A stretch of 64,000 nt of DNA from Clostridiales bacterium (GTDB lineage: Bacteria; Bacillota; Clostridia; Oscillospirales; Ruminococcaceae), in the NCBI GenBank assembly GCA_003150405.1, contig QAMM01000002.1, forward strand, positions 62,001 through 126,000, in the 5' to 3' direction. Made by a program: the position numbers and the translations under genes. The stretch's first letter is position 1. Each line of letters starts with the position of its first letter. This document shows, one piece after another, positions 8,040 to 17,266 of this stretch. Below the pieces are notes generated by a model. The model saw only the letters and a list, made by a program, of their open reading frames with translations. It made no database searches and was not told where the DNA came from.

Positions 8040-9356
8040 TTAACTGGATTTCTTTTTCGGTTCTTTTCGGCTCTCCGGAAGCGCCTTGGCGGGATTCCGA
8101 AGAAGATTGCGCTTCTCCCCATGGATAAGCTCCGGCGGTTCCTCGCCCTCAATGCACTTCTCACGGATGATAACCTTTTGCAGGGTTTCATCGCTCGGAG
8201 CATCAAACATCAGCTTGGAGAGTGCCTGCTCCATAATACCGCGCAGACCACGGGCACCGGTTTTACGCTCCAACGTCTTCTTGGCAATCGCGACCAGTGC
8301 GTCGCTCGTAAACTCCAGGTCTACGCCGTCCATGTTGAACAGCGTTTGGTACTGCTTCACCATCGCATTTTTCGGCTCGGTCAGAATACGCACCAGCGCC
8401 TCCTCATCCAATTCCTTCAAGGTCGTGATAACCGGCAAACGGCCTACGAGCTCCGGAATCAACCCGAACTTCACCAAATCGTGCGGTGTAACATGTTTTA
8501 AGAGCTGAGAGGTTTCCTCATCCGCCTTGTCGCGAATTTTCGCTCCAAAGCCCAGCGAAGAAGATCCCAACCGATTCTGGATGATCTTCTCCACCCCGTC
8601 AAACGCGCCGCCGCAGATAAACAGGATATTCTTTGTATCAATTTGAATAAACTCCTGCTGCGGATGCTTCCGCCCGCCCTGCGGCGGAACATTGGAAACA
8701 GTGCCTTCCACAATTTTCAGCAGTGCTTGCTGAACGCCCTCACCACTGACATCGCGGGTAATCGAGGTATTCTCACTTTTCCGGGTAATTTTATCAATTT
8801 CATCAATATAAATAATACCGCGCTCTGCTGCCTCAACGTCGTAGTCTGCTGCCTGAATCAACCGAAGCAGAACATTTTCCACATCCTCACCCACATAGCC
8901 CGCCTCGGTCAGGGTGGTGGCGTCGGCAATCGCAAACGGTACATTGAGCAAAGTTGCGAGGGTTTGGGCAAGCAGCGTCTTGCCGACGCCGGTTGGCCCC
9001 AGCAACAATACATTACTTTTTTGCAGCTCCACATCGTCGTCTTTTCCAAAGAAAATGCGTTTGTAGTGGTTGTAAACCGCAACCGAAAGCGCCACTTTGG
9101 CCTCATCCTGCCCAATGACATATTCATCCAATACGGCTTTGATTTCATGCGGCCGCAGGAAATTCATTTCATCCAGCGGCATGCTCCCAGCAGACGGCTC
9201 TTTTACCAGCCCATCCTCCACCAGCATTTGATAACAGAGTGAAACACATTCATCACAAATGAACGCACCATTTCCGTACAGCAGCCGGTTGACTTTATAT
9301 TCCGGCTTACCGCAAAAACTGCAGCGCGGCACTTTGGATTCATCAAATCCAGCCAT
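8040..9356 (-). CDS. clpX: ATP-dependent Clp protease ATP-binding subunit ClpX
   Basis: AAA+ unfoldase (438 aa) that recognises substrates and threads them into ClpP. The N-terminal zinc-binding domain shows CSFCGK and [10 protein letters not shown] (four Cys within residues 12-42). The AAA module has Walker [11 protein letters not shown] (about 118-127), Walker [11 protein letters not shown] (about 183-192), the sensor-1 region and the C-terminal lid with [10 protein letters not shown]. The IGF loop that docks on ClpP appears as SLGFGAKI rather than IGF, a form to note. Start ATG with a GGGAGGT site. Third gene of tig-clpP-clpX. Confidence 0.97.
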   Translation of the reverse strand: MAGFDESKVPRCSFCGKPEYKVNRLLYGNGAFICDECVSLCYQMLVEDGLVKEPSAGSMPLDEMNFLRPHEIKAVLDEYVIGQDEAKVALSVAVYNHYKRIFFGKDDDVELQKSNVLLLGPTGVGKTLLAQTLATLLNVPFAIADATTLTEAGYVGEDVENVLLRLIQAADYDVEAAERGIIYIDEIDKITRKSENTSITRDVSGEGVQQALLKIVEGTVSNVPPQGGRKHPQQEFIQIDTKNILFICGGAFDGVEKIIQNRLGSSSLGFGAKIRDKADEETSQLLKHVTPHDLVKFGLIPELVGRLPVITTLKELDEEALVRILTEPKNAMVKQYQTLFNMDGVDLEFTSDALVAIAKKTLERKTGARGLRGIMEQALSKLMFDAPSDETLQKVIIREKCIEGEEPPELIHGEKRNLLRNPAKALPESRKEPKKKSS

Positions 9357-9384
9357 GTTCTACCTCCCTCTAATGGCAACAGTA

Positions 9385-9409
9385 CCTCCCCCGGACCTGC
9401 CGGGGGAGG
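9385..9409 (-). promoter_or_regulatory. intercistronic hairpin between clpP and clpX
   Basis: CCTCCCCCGG, 5-base loop, CCGGGGGAGG. There is no T-run, so it is not a classical terminator; it could protect the clpP 3' end or tune clpX translation. Confidence 0.5.
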
Positions 9410-9429
9410 CGCTGCAGCAAAACAAATTC

Positions 9430-10011
9430 TTATCTTGTCACTATGACCTTATCCACAAGGCCATACTCTTTTGCTTCTTCCGCATACATAAAGTTGTCAC
9501 GTTCGGTATCCCGCTGGATCACTTCAAGCGGTTTTCCGGTATTCTCCGCAAGGATTCGGTTGAGCTTTTCCTTAATGCGGATAATACGCTGCGCATGAAT
9601 CTGCATATCGGTCGCCTGACCCTGCATTCCGCCAAGCGGCTGGTGGATCATAATCTCGGCATTCGGCAACGCAAGGCGTTTGCCCTTGGCGCCGGAAGAG
9701 AGCAGGAATGCCCCCATTGAAGCAGCCATACCAATGCAGATGGTGGAAACATCGCATTTAATATAGTTCATGGTATCATAAATCGCCATTCCAGCTGTAA
9801 TGGAACCGCCGGGACTGTTGATATACAGGCTGATGTCCTTATCCGGATCCTGCCCCTCCAAATAGAGAAGCTGCGCAACCACAAGACTCGCCGTAGCATC
9901 GTTCACTTCGTCGGACAGCATAATAATACGGTCATTGAGGAGCCGAGAAAAAATATCGTAGCTGCGCTCGCCGCGGTTTGTCTGTTCAACAACGTAAGGG
10001 ACTAAACTCAT
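9430..10011 (-). CDS. clpP: ATP-dependent Clp protease proteolytic subunit
   Basis: Serine protease (193 aa) that assembles into the 14-mer barrel capped by ClpX. The catalytic triad is visible: Ser in [13 protein letters not shown] (about residue 97), His in IMIHQPLGG (about 122) and Asp in [11 protein letters not shown] (about 171). The N-terminal [10 protein letters not shown] matches the mature N-terminus of the family, so there is little or no propeptide. GGGAGGCG precedes the ATG. Lies between tig and clpX, and all three are probably on one transcript. Confidence 0.97.
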   Translation of the reverse strand: MSLVPYVVEQTNRGERSYDIFSRLLNDRIIMLSDEVNDATASLVVAQLLYLEGQDPDKDISLYINSPGGSITAGMAIYDTMNYIKCDVSTICIGMAASMGAFLLSSGAKGKRLALPNAEIMIHQPLGGMQGQATDMQIHAQRIIRIKEKLNRILAENTGKPLEVIQRDTERDNFMYAEEAKEYGLVDKVIVTR

Positions 10012-10050
10012 TTGAATACGCCTCCCAAAATGACCGGACGCCAGTTTTGC

Positions 10051-11487
10051 TTACTCAGCGTCTTCGGCCTTCTCTGCCTTTTTGGCAGTGGATTTCTTTG
10101 CAGTGGATTTCTTTGCCGGAGCTTTTTCACCATCGTCAGCCGCTTTGTCCGCATCCGCCTTCTTTGCAGTAGACTTTTTGGCGGTGGATTTTTTTGCAGC
10201 CGGTTTTTTCTCGGAGATAACCGCGGTTTCTTTGATCAGGTCAATCGCTTTATTGACGGCAATATCTTTCACCAGATCATCGGCCGGAACAATTTCCTTG
10301 AGCTTGTCGGCTTCCATGCCATAGCTCTCCGCCATCTTTTTGTACTGCTCATCAATATCTTCTTCGCTCGGAACAATATTTTCAAGCTCAACAATTTTCT
10401 CAAGCGCAAGGCGGACTTTCACCTGTTTCTCCGACTGTGCACGGAAGGTACCCTTCAGAGCGTCCGCATCCATACCAGTGTACTGCAGGTAAAGGTCAAG
10501 GCTCATGCCTTGGGACTGCAGACGGTACGCGAACTCGTTGACCGCTTCCTGGGTGCGGTTTTCAAACATGACTTCCGGGATTTCGCCCTTCATATTGGCA
10601 ACAACAGCATCCACCAGATCATTCTCAACCTGCTCATCAGCATCTTTTGCGTTTTTCTCTTCCATTTTCTTTTTGATATCTGCTTTCAGATCATCAAGGG
10701 TGTCAAACTCGCTGACGTCTTTCGCAAACTCATCATCCAGCTCAGGAAGCTCTTTTGCCTTCAGCTCATGCAGCTTAATTTTGAAAACAGCCGGTTTTCC
10801 TTTGAGCTCTTCGACATGGTAGTTGTCCGGGAACGGTACGTTGACATCAAATTCCTCACCGGCTTTGTGGCCGATCATCTGATCCTCAAAGCCCGGAATA
10901 AACTGACCGGAACCGAGCTCCAGGCTGAAATCCTCCGCCTTGCCGCCGTCAAACGGCTTATCATCGACAAAGCCTTCAAAATCAAACACAGCAGTGTCGC
11001 CTTTTTCGGCCGCACGATCTTCCACCGTAATGGTACGTGCATTGCGATCCTGCATACGGGCAAGCTCTTCGTTGATCGCCGCATCATCCACAGGATTGAC
11101 GGTTTTGGTAACTTTTATACCTTTGTAATCGGATACTTCAACATCCGGCTTTACAATGCAGATCGCTTTAAAGGTATAACCGTCCTCTTTGCTGACCGCG
11201 GTCACTTCCACTTCCGGCCGATCGACCAACTCCAGCTCCGCCTCTTTGACAGCAGCCTGAAGAACATCCGGGTAGGAGTTGTTAATCGCGTCTTCGTAGA
11301 AAATCTCAGCACCATAGAGCTTCTCAATCAATTTACGGGGCGCTTTGCCCTTGCGAAAGCCCGGGACCTGAATTTTATTTTTATTCTGTAAGTAAGCTTT
11401 CTGGAGCGCGCTCTCAAAATCAGCAGCGTCTACCTTGATTTCCAGTTCATATTTGTTTGTCTCAACCGGATTTTTTGCAACTAACAT
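10051..11487 (-). CDS. tig: trigger factor, ribosome-bound chaperone and PPIase, with basic tail
   Basis: Binds L23 at the ribosome exit tunnel and assists nascent-chain folding. The ribosome-binding signature appears as VPGFRKGKAPRKLI (about 41-54), followed by the FKBP-type PPIase domain (about 150-240) and the helical arms. The body ends near residue 428, the usual length; a further 49 residues form a low-complexity Lys/Ala/Ser/Thr/Asp tail containing KKSTAKKSTAKKA twice. Start ATG has AGGAGG upstream. An extended -10 promoter lies 40 bases before the start. The tail resembles linker-histone-like nucleic-acid-binding tails; its role is unknown. Confidence 0.95.
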   Translation of the reverse strand: MLVAKNPVETNKYELEIKVDAADFESALQKAYLQNKNKIQVPGFRKGKAPRKLIEKLYGAEIFYEDAINNSYPDVLQAAVKEAELELVDRPEVEVTAVSKEDGYTFKAICIVKPDVEVSDYKGIKVTKTVNPVDDAAINEELARMQDRNARTITVEDRAAEKGDTAVFDFEGFVDDKPFDGGKAEDFSLELGSGQFIPGFEDQMIGHKAGEEFDVNVPFPDNYHVEELKGKPAVFKIKLHELKAKELPELDDEFAKDVSEFDTLDDLKADIKKKMEEKNAKDADEQVENDLVDAVVANMKGEIPEVMFENRTQEAVNEFAYRLQSQGMSLDLYLQYTGMDADALKGTFRAQSEKQVKVRLALEKIVELENIVPSEEDIDEQYKKMAESYGMEADKLKEIVPADDLVKDIAVNKAIDLIKETAVISEKKPAAKKSTAKKSTAKKADADKAADDGEKAPAKKSTAKKSTAKKAEKAEDAE

Positions 11488-11526
11488 GTTGTTTCCTCCT
11501 GAAATTTATACTTTGCTAACTTAAAT

Positions 11527-11535
11527 ATTATAACA
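11527..11535 (-). promoter_or_regulatory. extended -10 promoter of tig-clpP-clpX
   Basis: TGTTATAAT on the minus strand, an extended -10 with only a weak -35. A second TATAAT lies farther up at 11643-11638, so two starts of transcription are possible. No CtsR-type heptad repeat was seen. Confidence 0.55.
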
Positions 11536-11683
11536 CACCGCACGCAAACTGCATAGCTATTTTTGCGAAAATTCAGGCTTTTTGCAGGGCGCGCCGCCGT
11601 TCCAATATCTCCTTCAAAAGGCGTAGCACTGGGACATATTATAGCATATTGGCAGAATCTTGACTAGCGAAAATCCCATCTTT

Positions 11684-12391
11684 TCAAATATTGTTCAATT
11701 CTGCCACTTTTATCGGATGAAATTTGGTGAAATCACAAGAAACAAGGGTGTAAAAAATGCCGTTATAGTCGCCTGTTACGGCGTTTTGGTGGGATTTGTC
11801 ATGAAGGTGCCCATAGTACACCCGTTTTACGTGGTAACGTTTCAAAACCTCTACAATTTCGTCACAATCGCCCCGGCGGGACACCGGCGGGTAATGAAGG
11901 AACACCAGTGGTTCTTTTTCCGCCTCCGCCGCCTGTTGGAGCGACCGCTCCAAACGCCCCGCTTCACGCAGGACAATCTTCTGGTTCTGCGGATCCGGCC
12001 CGCCGGTTTCGTTGATCCAACCGCGTGTTCCGCATATTCCAAACGTCCCGAAAGGATAATAATTATTAAACAGAATTTGAATACTGTCAAAACCATTTTC
12101 CGCCAGAAAGCGATCCACCTTTGTCTTGGTGGAAAACCAAAGGTCATGGTTGCCTTTTAGAATAATCTTGGTTCCATTGAGGCGGTGCAGAAAAGCAAAA
12201 TCCAGCTTCGCTTCCTCCAAATCAATCCCCCATGAAATGTCTCCCGCTACAACGACTGTATCTTCCGGCCGGACAACAGCCTGCCAGTTCTCTTCCAGAC
12301 GTTCTACATAGTTGTCCCAGCCGCGGAAAATATCCATTGGTTTATCCACTCCAAACGACAAATGCGGATCCGCAATTGTATATAAATTCAC
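11684..12391 (-). CDS. metallophosphoesterase (calcineurin-like)
   Basis: A 235-residue single-domain metallophosphoesterase. Metal-ligand motifs are in order: ADPHLS (DxH, residues 7-9), VAGDISWG (GD), LKGNHD (GNHD), H in LVFLHYPP and the final YYGHLHDKS (GHxH). No signal peptide, so cytoplasmic. Earlier ATG codons exist, but the GTG at 12391 is the start because AAGGAGG lies 6 bases before it and homology begins at once. The substrate is not predictable; it lies behind tig on the same strand in the opposite transcriptional order, as a separate unit. Confidence 0.85.
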   Translation of the reverse strand: MNLYTIADPHLSFGVDKPMDIFRGWDNYVERLEENWQAVVRPEDTVVVAGDISWGIDLEEAKLDFAFLHRLNGTKIILKGNHDLWFSTKTKVDRFLAENGFDSIQILFNNYYPFGTFGICGTRGWINETGGPDPQNQKIVLREAGRLERSLQQAAEAEKEPLVFLHYPPVSRRGDCDEIVEVLKRYHVKRVYYGHLHDKSHQNAVTGDYNGIFYTLVSCDFTKFHPIKVAELNNI

Positions 12392-12467
12392 CGCACTCCT
12401 CCTTTTTCCAGTTTTCCACCCACCAGTAGATAACATATTGCCCCCACCCATGGAGATACTAAACAGT

Positions 12468-12485
12468 GAAATACAACTGTATTTC
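12468..12485. promoter_or_regulatory. 18-base inverted repeat upstream of the DUF1540 gene
   Basis: GAAATACA-AC-TGTATTTC, perfect arms, 24 bases before the start codon of the DUF1540 gene. It looks like an operator half-site pair or a short hairpin. Confidence 0.45.
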
Positions 12486-12509
12486 AAAACTTAAAGGGAG
12501 GGTTTTGCT

Positions 12510-12683
12510 ATGTCTGATTACGGTAAAAATAAACACCCGATTAACCATGTCAAGTGCAATGTGGAAAATTGTATCCACAACAACCACGATTGCTGCTGTA
12601 CAGCAAACGAAATTAAGGTAGGCCCTCACGAGGCCTCCTGCTGTTCGGATACCGTCTGCCAGAGTTTTGTAAAGCAGAAATAA
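12510..12683 (+). CDS. DUF1540 domain small Cys-rich protein
   Basis: A 57-residue protein. Reading from the ATG it contains VKCNVENCIHN, DCCCTANEI, ASCCSDTVCQSF: eight cysteines in the spacing of DUF1540, a family common in sporulating clostridia and presumed to bind metal. AAAGGGAGGG lies 7 bases upstream. It is flanked by an inverted repeat upstream and a strong hairpin downstream, so it forms its own unit. Function unknown. Confidence 0.85.
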   Translation: MSDYGKNKHPINHVKCNVENCIHNNHDCCCTANEIKVGPHEASCCSDTVCQSFVKQK

Positions 12684-12734
12684 CCGAATATGAGGTTTTG
12701 CCTGTTTTGCTGCACGGTGTGCGCCGAACAAGGC

Positions 12735-12764
12735 AATTCACCACACGGTTTCGTGTGGTGAATT
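12735..12764 (+). terminator. strong hairpin after the DUF1540 gene
   Basis: AATTCACCACACG, GTTT loop, CGTGTGGTGAATT: a 13-bp perfect stem. No T-run follows, so termination may be weak or the hairpin may only stabilise the short mRNA. The rest of the gap to thrC (12765-13016) shows nothing I can assign. Confidence 0.55.
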
Positions 12765-13016
12765 ACATACAGCAGACCGCTTTGCAGTACAGTTTAAAAA
12801 ATGAAATCATACATCCATTCAAGAGAAACATACGAGCCACTTCGGCAATCAGGCGGCCTTTTACATCATCAAGCTGACTGTTTTTTCCGGATACGGTTCC
12901 GAAGAAATTGCCGCCGCCAAAAAGGCGACCTGCATTTCATCAAAGCCTCTCAGGCGTTTTTTCAGCACAAATACATGCGCATCTATACAGCTAAATTAAC
13001 GCAGCCTTAAAACCGG

Positions 13017-14510
13017 TTAAAGGCTCAGCAATTCACGCACCACCTGAGGCATAGCGTCCACCGCAACACTTTGATTAAAACGAACCGGCTTCCCGTTGAG
13101 TTCCAGAATTTCCTTCGGCGGCTGCATACCGGTGAGCACGGTTAGCAGTCCAATGTCATCAAAGTCACTGTCCGGGTTGACGTCAGTCGAAACCGCCTGG
13201 ATGACGGCATCGGTAAACTTATATGGGTTTGCGGTTGAAGCGATGACCGTTTTGGTGGTATCGCCGGTCTTGGCCTTGTAATCCTCATACACCTTCACCG
13301 CTACCGCCGTATGCGGATCACAGACATAAGAGTAACTGTCAAACACCTGCTTAATGGTATTCAGCGTTCCCTCTTCATCACAGTAACCTGCACAGAACTC
13401 CGCCTGGATTTTCGCTTTGACCTCATCCGAAACGACGAATTTCCCGGCGGTTTTCAGTTCCTCATACCAACTGCGTACCTGCGCATCGTCGTTTCCACTG
13501 AGGATATAAAGCAGCCGCTCCAGATTGCTGGAAATAAGGATATCCATCGACGGCGAAGTCGTGGTATAAAATGCGCGGTTTTTGTCATAAACGCCGGTCT
13601 CGATAAAATCAGTGAGGATATTATTTTTGTTTGACGCGCAAATTAGCTTGTTGACCGGCAGGCCCATTTGTTTGGCATAATAGGCCGCGAGGATATTGCC
13701 GAAATTCCCGGTTGGAACCACAATGTTGATCTTCTCCCCAAGCTCGATGTCATGGTTGACCAAAAGCTCACAATAAGCCGAAATGTAGTAGACAATCTGC
13801 GGCACCAGACGACCCCAGTTGATGGAGTTGGCGCTCGAAAACATCATACCGCGGGAGGCAAGCTGATCCGCCATCTTCGGGTCGGTGAAAATCGCCTTGA
13901 CGGCAGTCTGCGCATCGTCAAAATTGCCTTTGATGGCGCATACGCCCACATTATTCCCCTCTTGGGTGATCATCTGGAGCTTCTGCATCGGACTGACACC
14001 GTCCTCCGGGTAAAACACCAGAATCCTGGTGCCCGGTACATCTTTAAAGCCTTCCAGCGCCGCCTTGCCGGTATCGCCGGAAGTGGCTACCAATATGACG
14101 ACTTCCTTTTCTATACCGGTTTTCTGCACCGACGCAGTGAGCAGATGCGGCAGGAGCTGAAGCGCCATGTCCTTAAACGCACAGGTCGGGCCGTGCCAGA
14201 GTTCCAGCATATAGGTGCCCTCGCCCAGTTTGGCGAGCTCTGCAATCTCTTCACTGTCAAACTTCTCCGCGGTGTAGGCGCTGCGTACACAGTAACCCAG
14301 TTCTTCCATGCTGAAATCGGTCAAATATTTTGCAAGGATGTACTCTGCCCGCTGGACGTAGCTTTCCTCAATCAAGCTGCCGATTTCTTCCAGAGGCATT
14401 TGCGGGATGCTCTCCGGCACAAACAGCCCTCCGTCTTTGGAAATACCGGCGGCGATTGCCTCTGCCGATGAAACCGAAATGGCACTATTGCGCGTACTTC
14501 TATAATTCAT
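13017..14510 (-). CDS. thrC: threonine synthase
   Basis: PLP enzyme that converts O-phosphohomoserine to threonine, the last step of the pathway (497 aa, the long fungal/enterobacterial-like type). The N-terminal YRSTRN, KDGGLFVPE, the PLP lysine in HGPTCAFKDMALQ (about 107), the phosphate-binding ATSGDTGKAAL and VPTGNFGNILA are all present. Start at 14510 (MNYRSTRN) is chosen because GGGAG lies upstream of it and homology begins there, not at the ATG 18 bases earlier. Transcribed alone from a TTGTAT/TAAAAT promoter. No hom or thrB in the window. Confidence 0.95.
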   Translation of the reverse strand: MNYRSTRNSAISVSSAEAIAAGISKDGGLFVPESIPQMPLEEIGSLIEESYVQRAEYILAKYLTDFSMEELGYCVRSAYTAEKFDSEEIAELAKLGEGTYMLELWHGPTCAFKDMALQLLPHLLTASVQKTGIEKEVVILVATSGDTGKAALEGFKDVPGTRILVFYPEDGVSPMQKLQMITQEGNNVGVCAIKGNFDDAQTAVKAIFTDPKMADQLASRGMMFSSANSINWGRLVPQIVYYISAYCELLVNHDIELGEKINIVVPTGNFGNILAAYYAKQMGLPVNKLICASNKNNILTDFIETGVYDKNRAFYTTTSPSMDILISSNLERLLYILSGNDDAQVRSWYEELKTAGKFVVSDEVKAKIQAEFCAGYCDEEGTLNTIKQVFDSYSYVCDPHTAVAVKVYEDYKAKTGDTTKTVIASTANPYKFTDAVIQAVSTDVNPDSDFDDIGLLTVLTGMQPPKEILELNGKPVRFNQSVAVDAMPQVVRELLSL

Positions 14511-14546
14511 AAAACCGCTCCCATTCATTTTGTAGTGGCTGTTTCT

Positions 14547-14576
14547 ATTTTACCATATTCTGTTTTCGGAATACAA
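14547..14576 (-). promoter_or_regulatory. promoter of thrC
   Basis: Minus strand TTGTAT (14576-14571), 18-base spacer, TAAAAT (14552-14547), in the 81-base gap behind the rnhB-yraN fusion. Confidence 0.6.
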
Positions 14577-14591
14577 GTGGCATGCAGGAAA

Positions 14592-15569
14592 TTACAGGAG
14601 AATCCCCATACCATCCACAGTAAAGGCGTTTTCAATGACGTTGACACTCTGCACCGTGCCGCCCTCAAGCAACACTTCGGCCACGTCAAACCGCGGCTGC
14701 TTTTCCATGCCGTGCTCCGCAAGATAGCCCAGCGCTGTCTGAATGATCTTTTTCTGCTTCCGGGCGCCCACCGCAGCAGCAGGTGCCATCGGAGAGCCGG
14801 TCTTGCGTGTCTTTACCTCGCAGAAAACAAGATATTCTCCATTCTCCACAATCAGGTCAATTTCCCCGTATGTACTGTGTACATTTCGCGCCGTCACTTC
14901 ATATCCGTGTTCTAGGTACCACTCCGCAGTGGCACGCTCTCCAATAACTCCACGCAGATGTGCATTGGGCTCAGACGCCCCAGCCATCTTTTTAAGAAAG
15001 CTTTTGCGATGGATGTCCAGCACACCATACTCCGCAATCGCGGCATAATGGTCTTTGGTCGGGTAACCCTTGTGTTTTGCAAACCCATATTCCGGATACC
15101 TCTCCGCAATCTGTTTCATGTAGCGGTCCCGCGATACTTTGGCAAGGATGGATGCTGCCGCAATCGAAGCGGAGGTTGCATCTCCCTTGACCACGCAGCT
15201 GCACGGCTGGATAATGGTCGCAGGACGGCGGTTGCCGTCAATCAAGACATAATCCGGCGGCACCGAAAGCCCGTCAATGGCCCGCTGCATGGCGACAAAG
15301 GTGGCATTTAAAATATTCAGCCGGTCAATCTCCTCCGGTGTCGCTGTAGCAACACAATAGCTCACAGCCTGTGCGCAAATCAAATCGTACAGAGCTTCCC
15401 GCTTTTTTTCACTGAGCTTTTTGCTGTCGTTGAGGCCGGGCAGTTCCGCGTCCGGCGGCAGAATAACCGCTGCGGCGTAAACATCTCCCGCCAGCGGGCC
15501 GCGGCCCGCCTCGTCCACGCCGCAGAGCAGCGGGACATTCAAGCTCCTGTCGTATTCAAACAAATCCAT
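14592..15569 (-). CDS. rnhB: ribonuclease HII fused to a YraN/UPF0102 nuclease-like domain
   Basis: A 325-residue two-domain protein. Residues 1 to about 200 are RNase HII, which removes RNA and single ribonucleotides from RNA-DNA hybrids: [13 protein letters not shown] with the D19-E20 catalytic pair, [26 protein letters not shown] and the terminal HRKSF. Residues about 205-325 are Yra[35 protein letters not shown], the PD-(D/E)xK-like core. The two genes are normally separate neighbours. The start ATG abuts the rbgA stop codon (TAAATG), implying translational coupling. Confidence 0.93.
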   Translation of the reverse strand: MDLFEYDRSLNVPLLCGVDEAGRGPLAGDVYAAAVILPPDAELPGLNDSKKLSEKKREALYDLICAQAVSYCVATATPEEIDRLNILNATFVAMQRAIDGLSVPPDYVLIDGNRRPATIIQPCSCVVKGDATSASIAAASILAKVSRDRYMKQIAERYPEYGFAKHKGYPTKDHYAAIAEYGVLDIHRKSFLKKMAGASEPNAHLRGVIGERATAEWYLEHGYEVTARNVHSTYGEIDLIVENGEYLVFCEVKTRKTGSPMAPAAAVGARKQKKIIQTALGYLAEHGMEKQPRFDVAEVLLEGGTVQSVNVIENAFTVDGMGILL

Positions 15570-16439
15570 TTATGACTCCTTCGGCGGTTTTTCCAGCGAG
15601 ATCCGGCCCAGCTTTCCGCCCCGAAACTCGTCCAGCACCGCAATAGCGGCGCGCTCGGTGTTGACTTCACCGCCGGAAACAAGCATCCCGCGCTTTTTTC
15701 CCACAGCACAGAGCAGCTCATAGCCATCAATCTCTTGTGGAATTTCAATCTTATACCGCTCTTTCAGCGCTTCCGGGTATTCAGCAGCCAATAATTGCAG
15801 CAGCCGCATGGCAAGCAGCTCAATATCCACAACATCGTCCTTGACCGCTCCGGTGAATGCAAGGTGCTCACCTACCGTTTTGTCCTCAAACTTTGGCCAA
15901 AGCACCCCTGGCATGTCCATTAATTCCATATTCCCGCCAAACGAAATCCACTGTTTGGTACGGGTCACGCCAGGGCGATCCTCGACCTTTGCGTGTTTTC
16001 CACCTGCAATTTTGTTAATAAAGGAGGATTTTCCCACGTTGGGGATCCCCACAATCATCAGACGGATGGGAAGCCCGAGCATTCCTTTCGCAGCGCGGCG
16101 CTCGATCAATGGTTTCAACACCTCGCGCACCAGGGGTTCCACCTGCTTAATTCCCCTGCCGCTGGTCGAGTCGGTCATCCATGCAGGAATCCCCCGCGCT
16201 TTCAAATAGCTTACCCAGCTCTGGGTAATACGTTCATCTGCCACATCACATTTGTTGAGTAATACAATGCGCGGCTTTTTCTCAATCCAACGGTCAAGCT
16301 CCGGATTGCGGCTGCTCACCGGGATGCGCGCATCCACTAGCTCCACCACGAGGTCCACCAGCTTCAGGTTCTGCTGAATAAGGCGCCTCGTCTTTGCCAT
16401 ATGCCCCGGAAACCACTGAATGGACGGTGCTTCTATCAT
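15570..16439 (-). CDS. rbgA: ribosome biogenesis GTPase A (YlqF)
   Basis: Circularly permuted GTPase (289 aa) needed for late 50S assembly. The G motifs appear in permuted order: G4 LLNKCD (about 64), then G1 GIPNVGKSSFIN (about 130), G2/G3 with PGVTRT and LMDMPGVL (about 175). The N-terminal IQWFPGHMAKTRR is diagnostic. ATG at 16439 has GGAGGGA 8 bases upstream; an earlier in-frame ATG has none and no homology. It is the third member of the conserved rplS-lepB-rbgA-rnhB order. Confidence 0.96.
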   Translation of the reverse strand: MIEAPSIQWFPGHMAKTRRLIQQNLKLVDLVVELVDARIPVSSRNPELDRWIEKKPRIVLLNKCDVADERITQSWVSYLKARGIPAWMTDSTSGRGIKQVEPLVREVLKPLIERRAAKGMLGLPIRLMIVGIPNVGKSSFINKIAGGKHAKVEDRPGVTRTKQWISFGGNMELMDMPGVLWPKFEDKTVGEHLAFTGAVKDDVVDIELLAMRLLQLLAAEYPEALKERYKIEIPQEIDGYELLCAVGKKRGMLVSGGEVNTERAAIAVLDEFRGGKLGRISLEKPPKES

Positions 16440-16595
16440 AATCAAATTCCCTCCACATAATCGGTCCATTACCCCTGCAGGCAAATTTTACACCCGGCCA
16501 TAACTGCAAAATCCTTTACCGTTCCATTGCGGTTTTAAGCCATTTTTCCGCTCAAGCCGTCTAGAGTTCCGCAACAAAGCCCAAGTTGCTCTTTG

Positions 16596-17183
16596 TCAGG
16601 ACAACAAACCAAAGGTATTAAACGGGAAGATGCGAAAAATCGCTTTGCCGAGTATGTACCGGGTATCAATAAAGCCAACCATTTCGCTGCGACTGTCAGT
16701 GGAATTTTGCCGGTTATCCCCCATGACAAACACTGTTCCCTCCGGTACCGTGACCGGAAAATCCACCCCTTCATAAACCGTTGTCGGCGTTGAGATATAA
16801 GGTTCGTCCAGCACCTGCCCGTCAACCGTGACCACACCGGTTTTAAAGTCAATATCCACCGTCTGCCCTTCCAACGCAATGATGCGTTTAATGAGCGGTT
16901 TACCGAATTCATTGGGCTGGTTGACTACCACAATATCACCCGCCGCCGGCGTGTAAAACATTGAGGTGATAATCAACCGGTCGCCGTCGGCCAGTGTTTG
17001 ATCCATTGAATGGCCGTCCACCCCGACAATCCGGAATACAAAGACGAAGATAAAAATCAAGGTCGTGACCGAAATCGCAATGGATTCCACCCACTCCCAC
17101 ACATCCCGCTTCACGTCATAACCCCGGCCGCTTTTGCTGTCCTGTTCCAGAAGATCTTTTTCTTCTTCGTACACATTGATCAC
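16596..17183 (-). CDS. lepB: signal peptidase I
   Basis: Type I signal peptidase (195 aa, Gram-positive SipS-like). One transmembrane helix, residues about 33-54 (AISVTTLIFIFVFVFRIV), places the catalytic domain outside. Catalytic Ser in VDGHSMDQTL (about 59) and Lys in PLIKRIIALEG (about 99), with box E MGDNRQNSTDSR. Start is uncertain: GTG at 17183 has a distant AGGA, while GTG at 17174 has GGTGAT close by. An own promoter (TTGCAT/TAAAAT) lies behind the rplS terminator. Confidence 0.94.
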   Translation of the reverse strand: MINVYEEEKDLLEQDSKSGRGYDVKRDVWEWVESIAISVTTLIFIFVFVFRIVGVDGHSMDQTLADGDRLIITSMFYTPAAGDIVVVNQPNEFGKPLIKRIIALEGQTVDIDFKTGVVTVDGQVLDEPYISTPTTVYEGVDFPVTVPEGTVFVMGDNRQNSTDSRSEMVGFIDTRYILGKAIFRIFPFNTFGLLS

Positions 17184-17237
17184 CGTCCGTATCGATCCTG
17201 TCCGGCTTACCGGAGTCTCTCATTCATATATATTAAT

Positions 17238-17266
17238 ATTTTACCCTATAACATACACGGATGCAA
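17238..17266 (-). promoter_or_regulatory. sigma-A promoter of lepB-rbgA-rnhB
   Basis: Minus strand TTGCAT (17266-17261), 17-base spacer, TAAAAT (17243-17238). Confidence 0.75.

Noticed and set aside
10012-11391. A 459-codon open frame rich in Phe on the plus strand
   Set aside because: Antisense shadow of tig; the Phe/Leu richness is the complement of the Lys/Glu codons of trigger factor and its tail.
12801-13010. A 69-codon plus-strand frame between the DUF1540 and thrC genes
   Set aside because: No ribosome site, no recognisable features and irregular composition; treated as intergenic.
14511-14591. A T-box or threonine leader before thrC
   Set aside because: The gap is only 81 bases and holds just a promoter; too short for a T-box leader.
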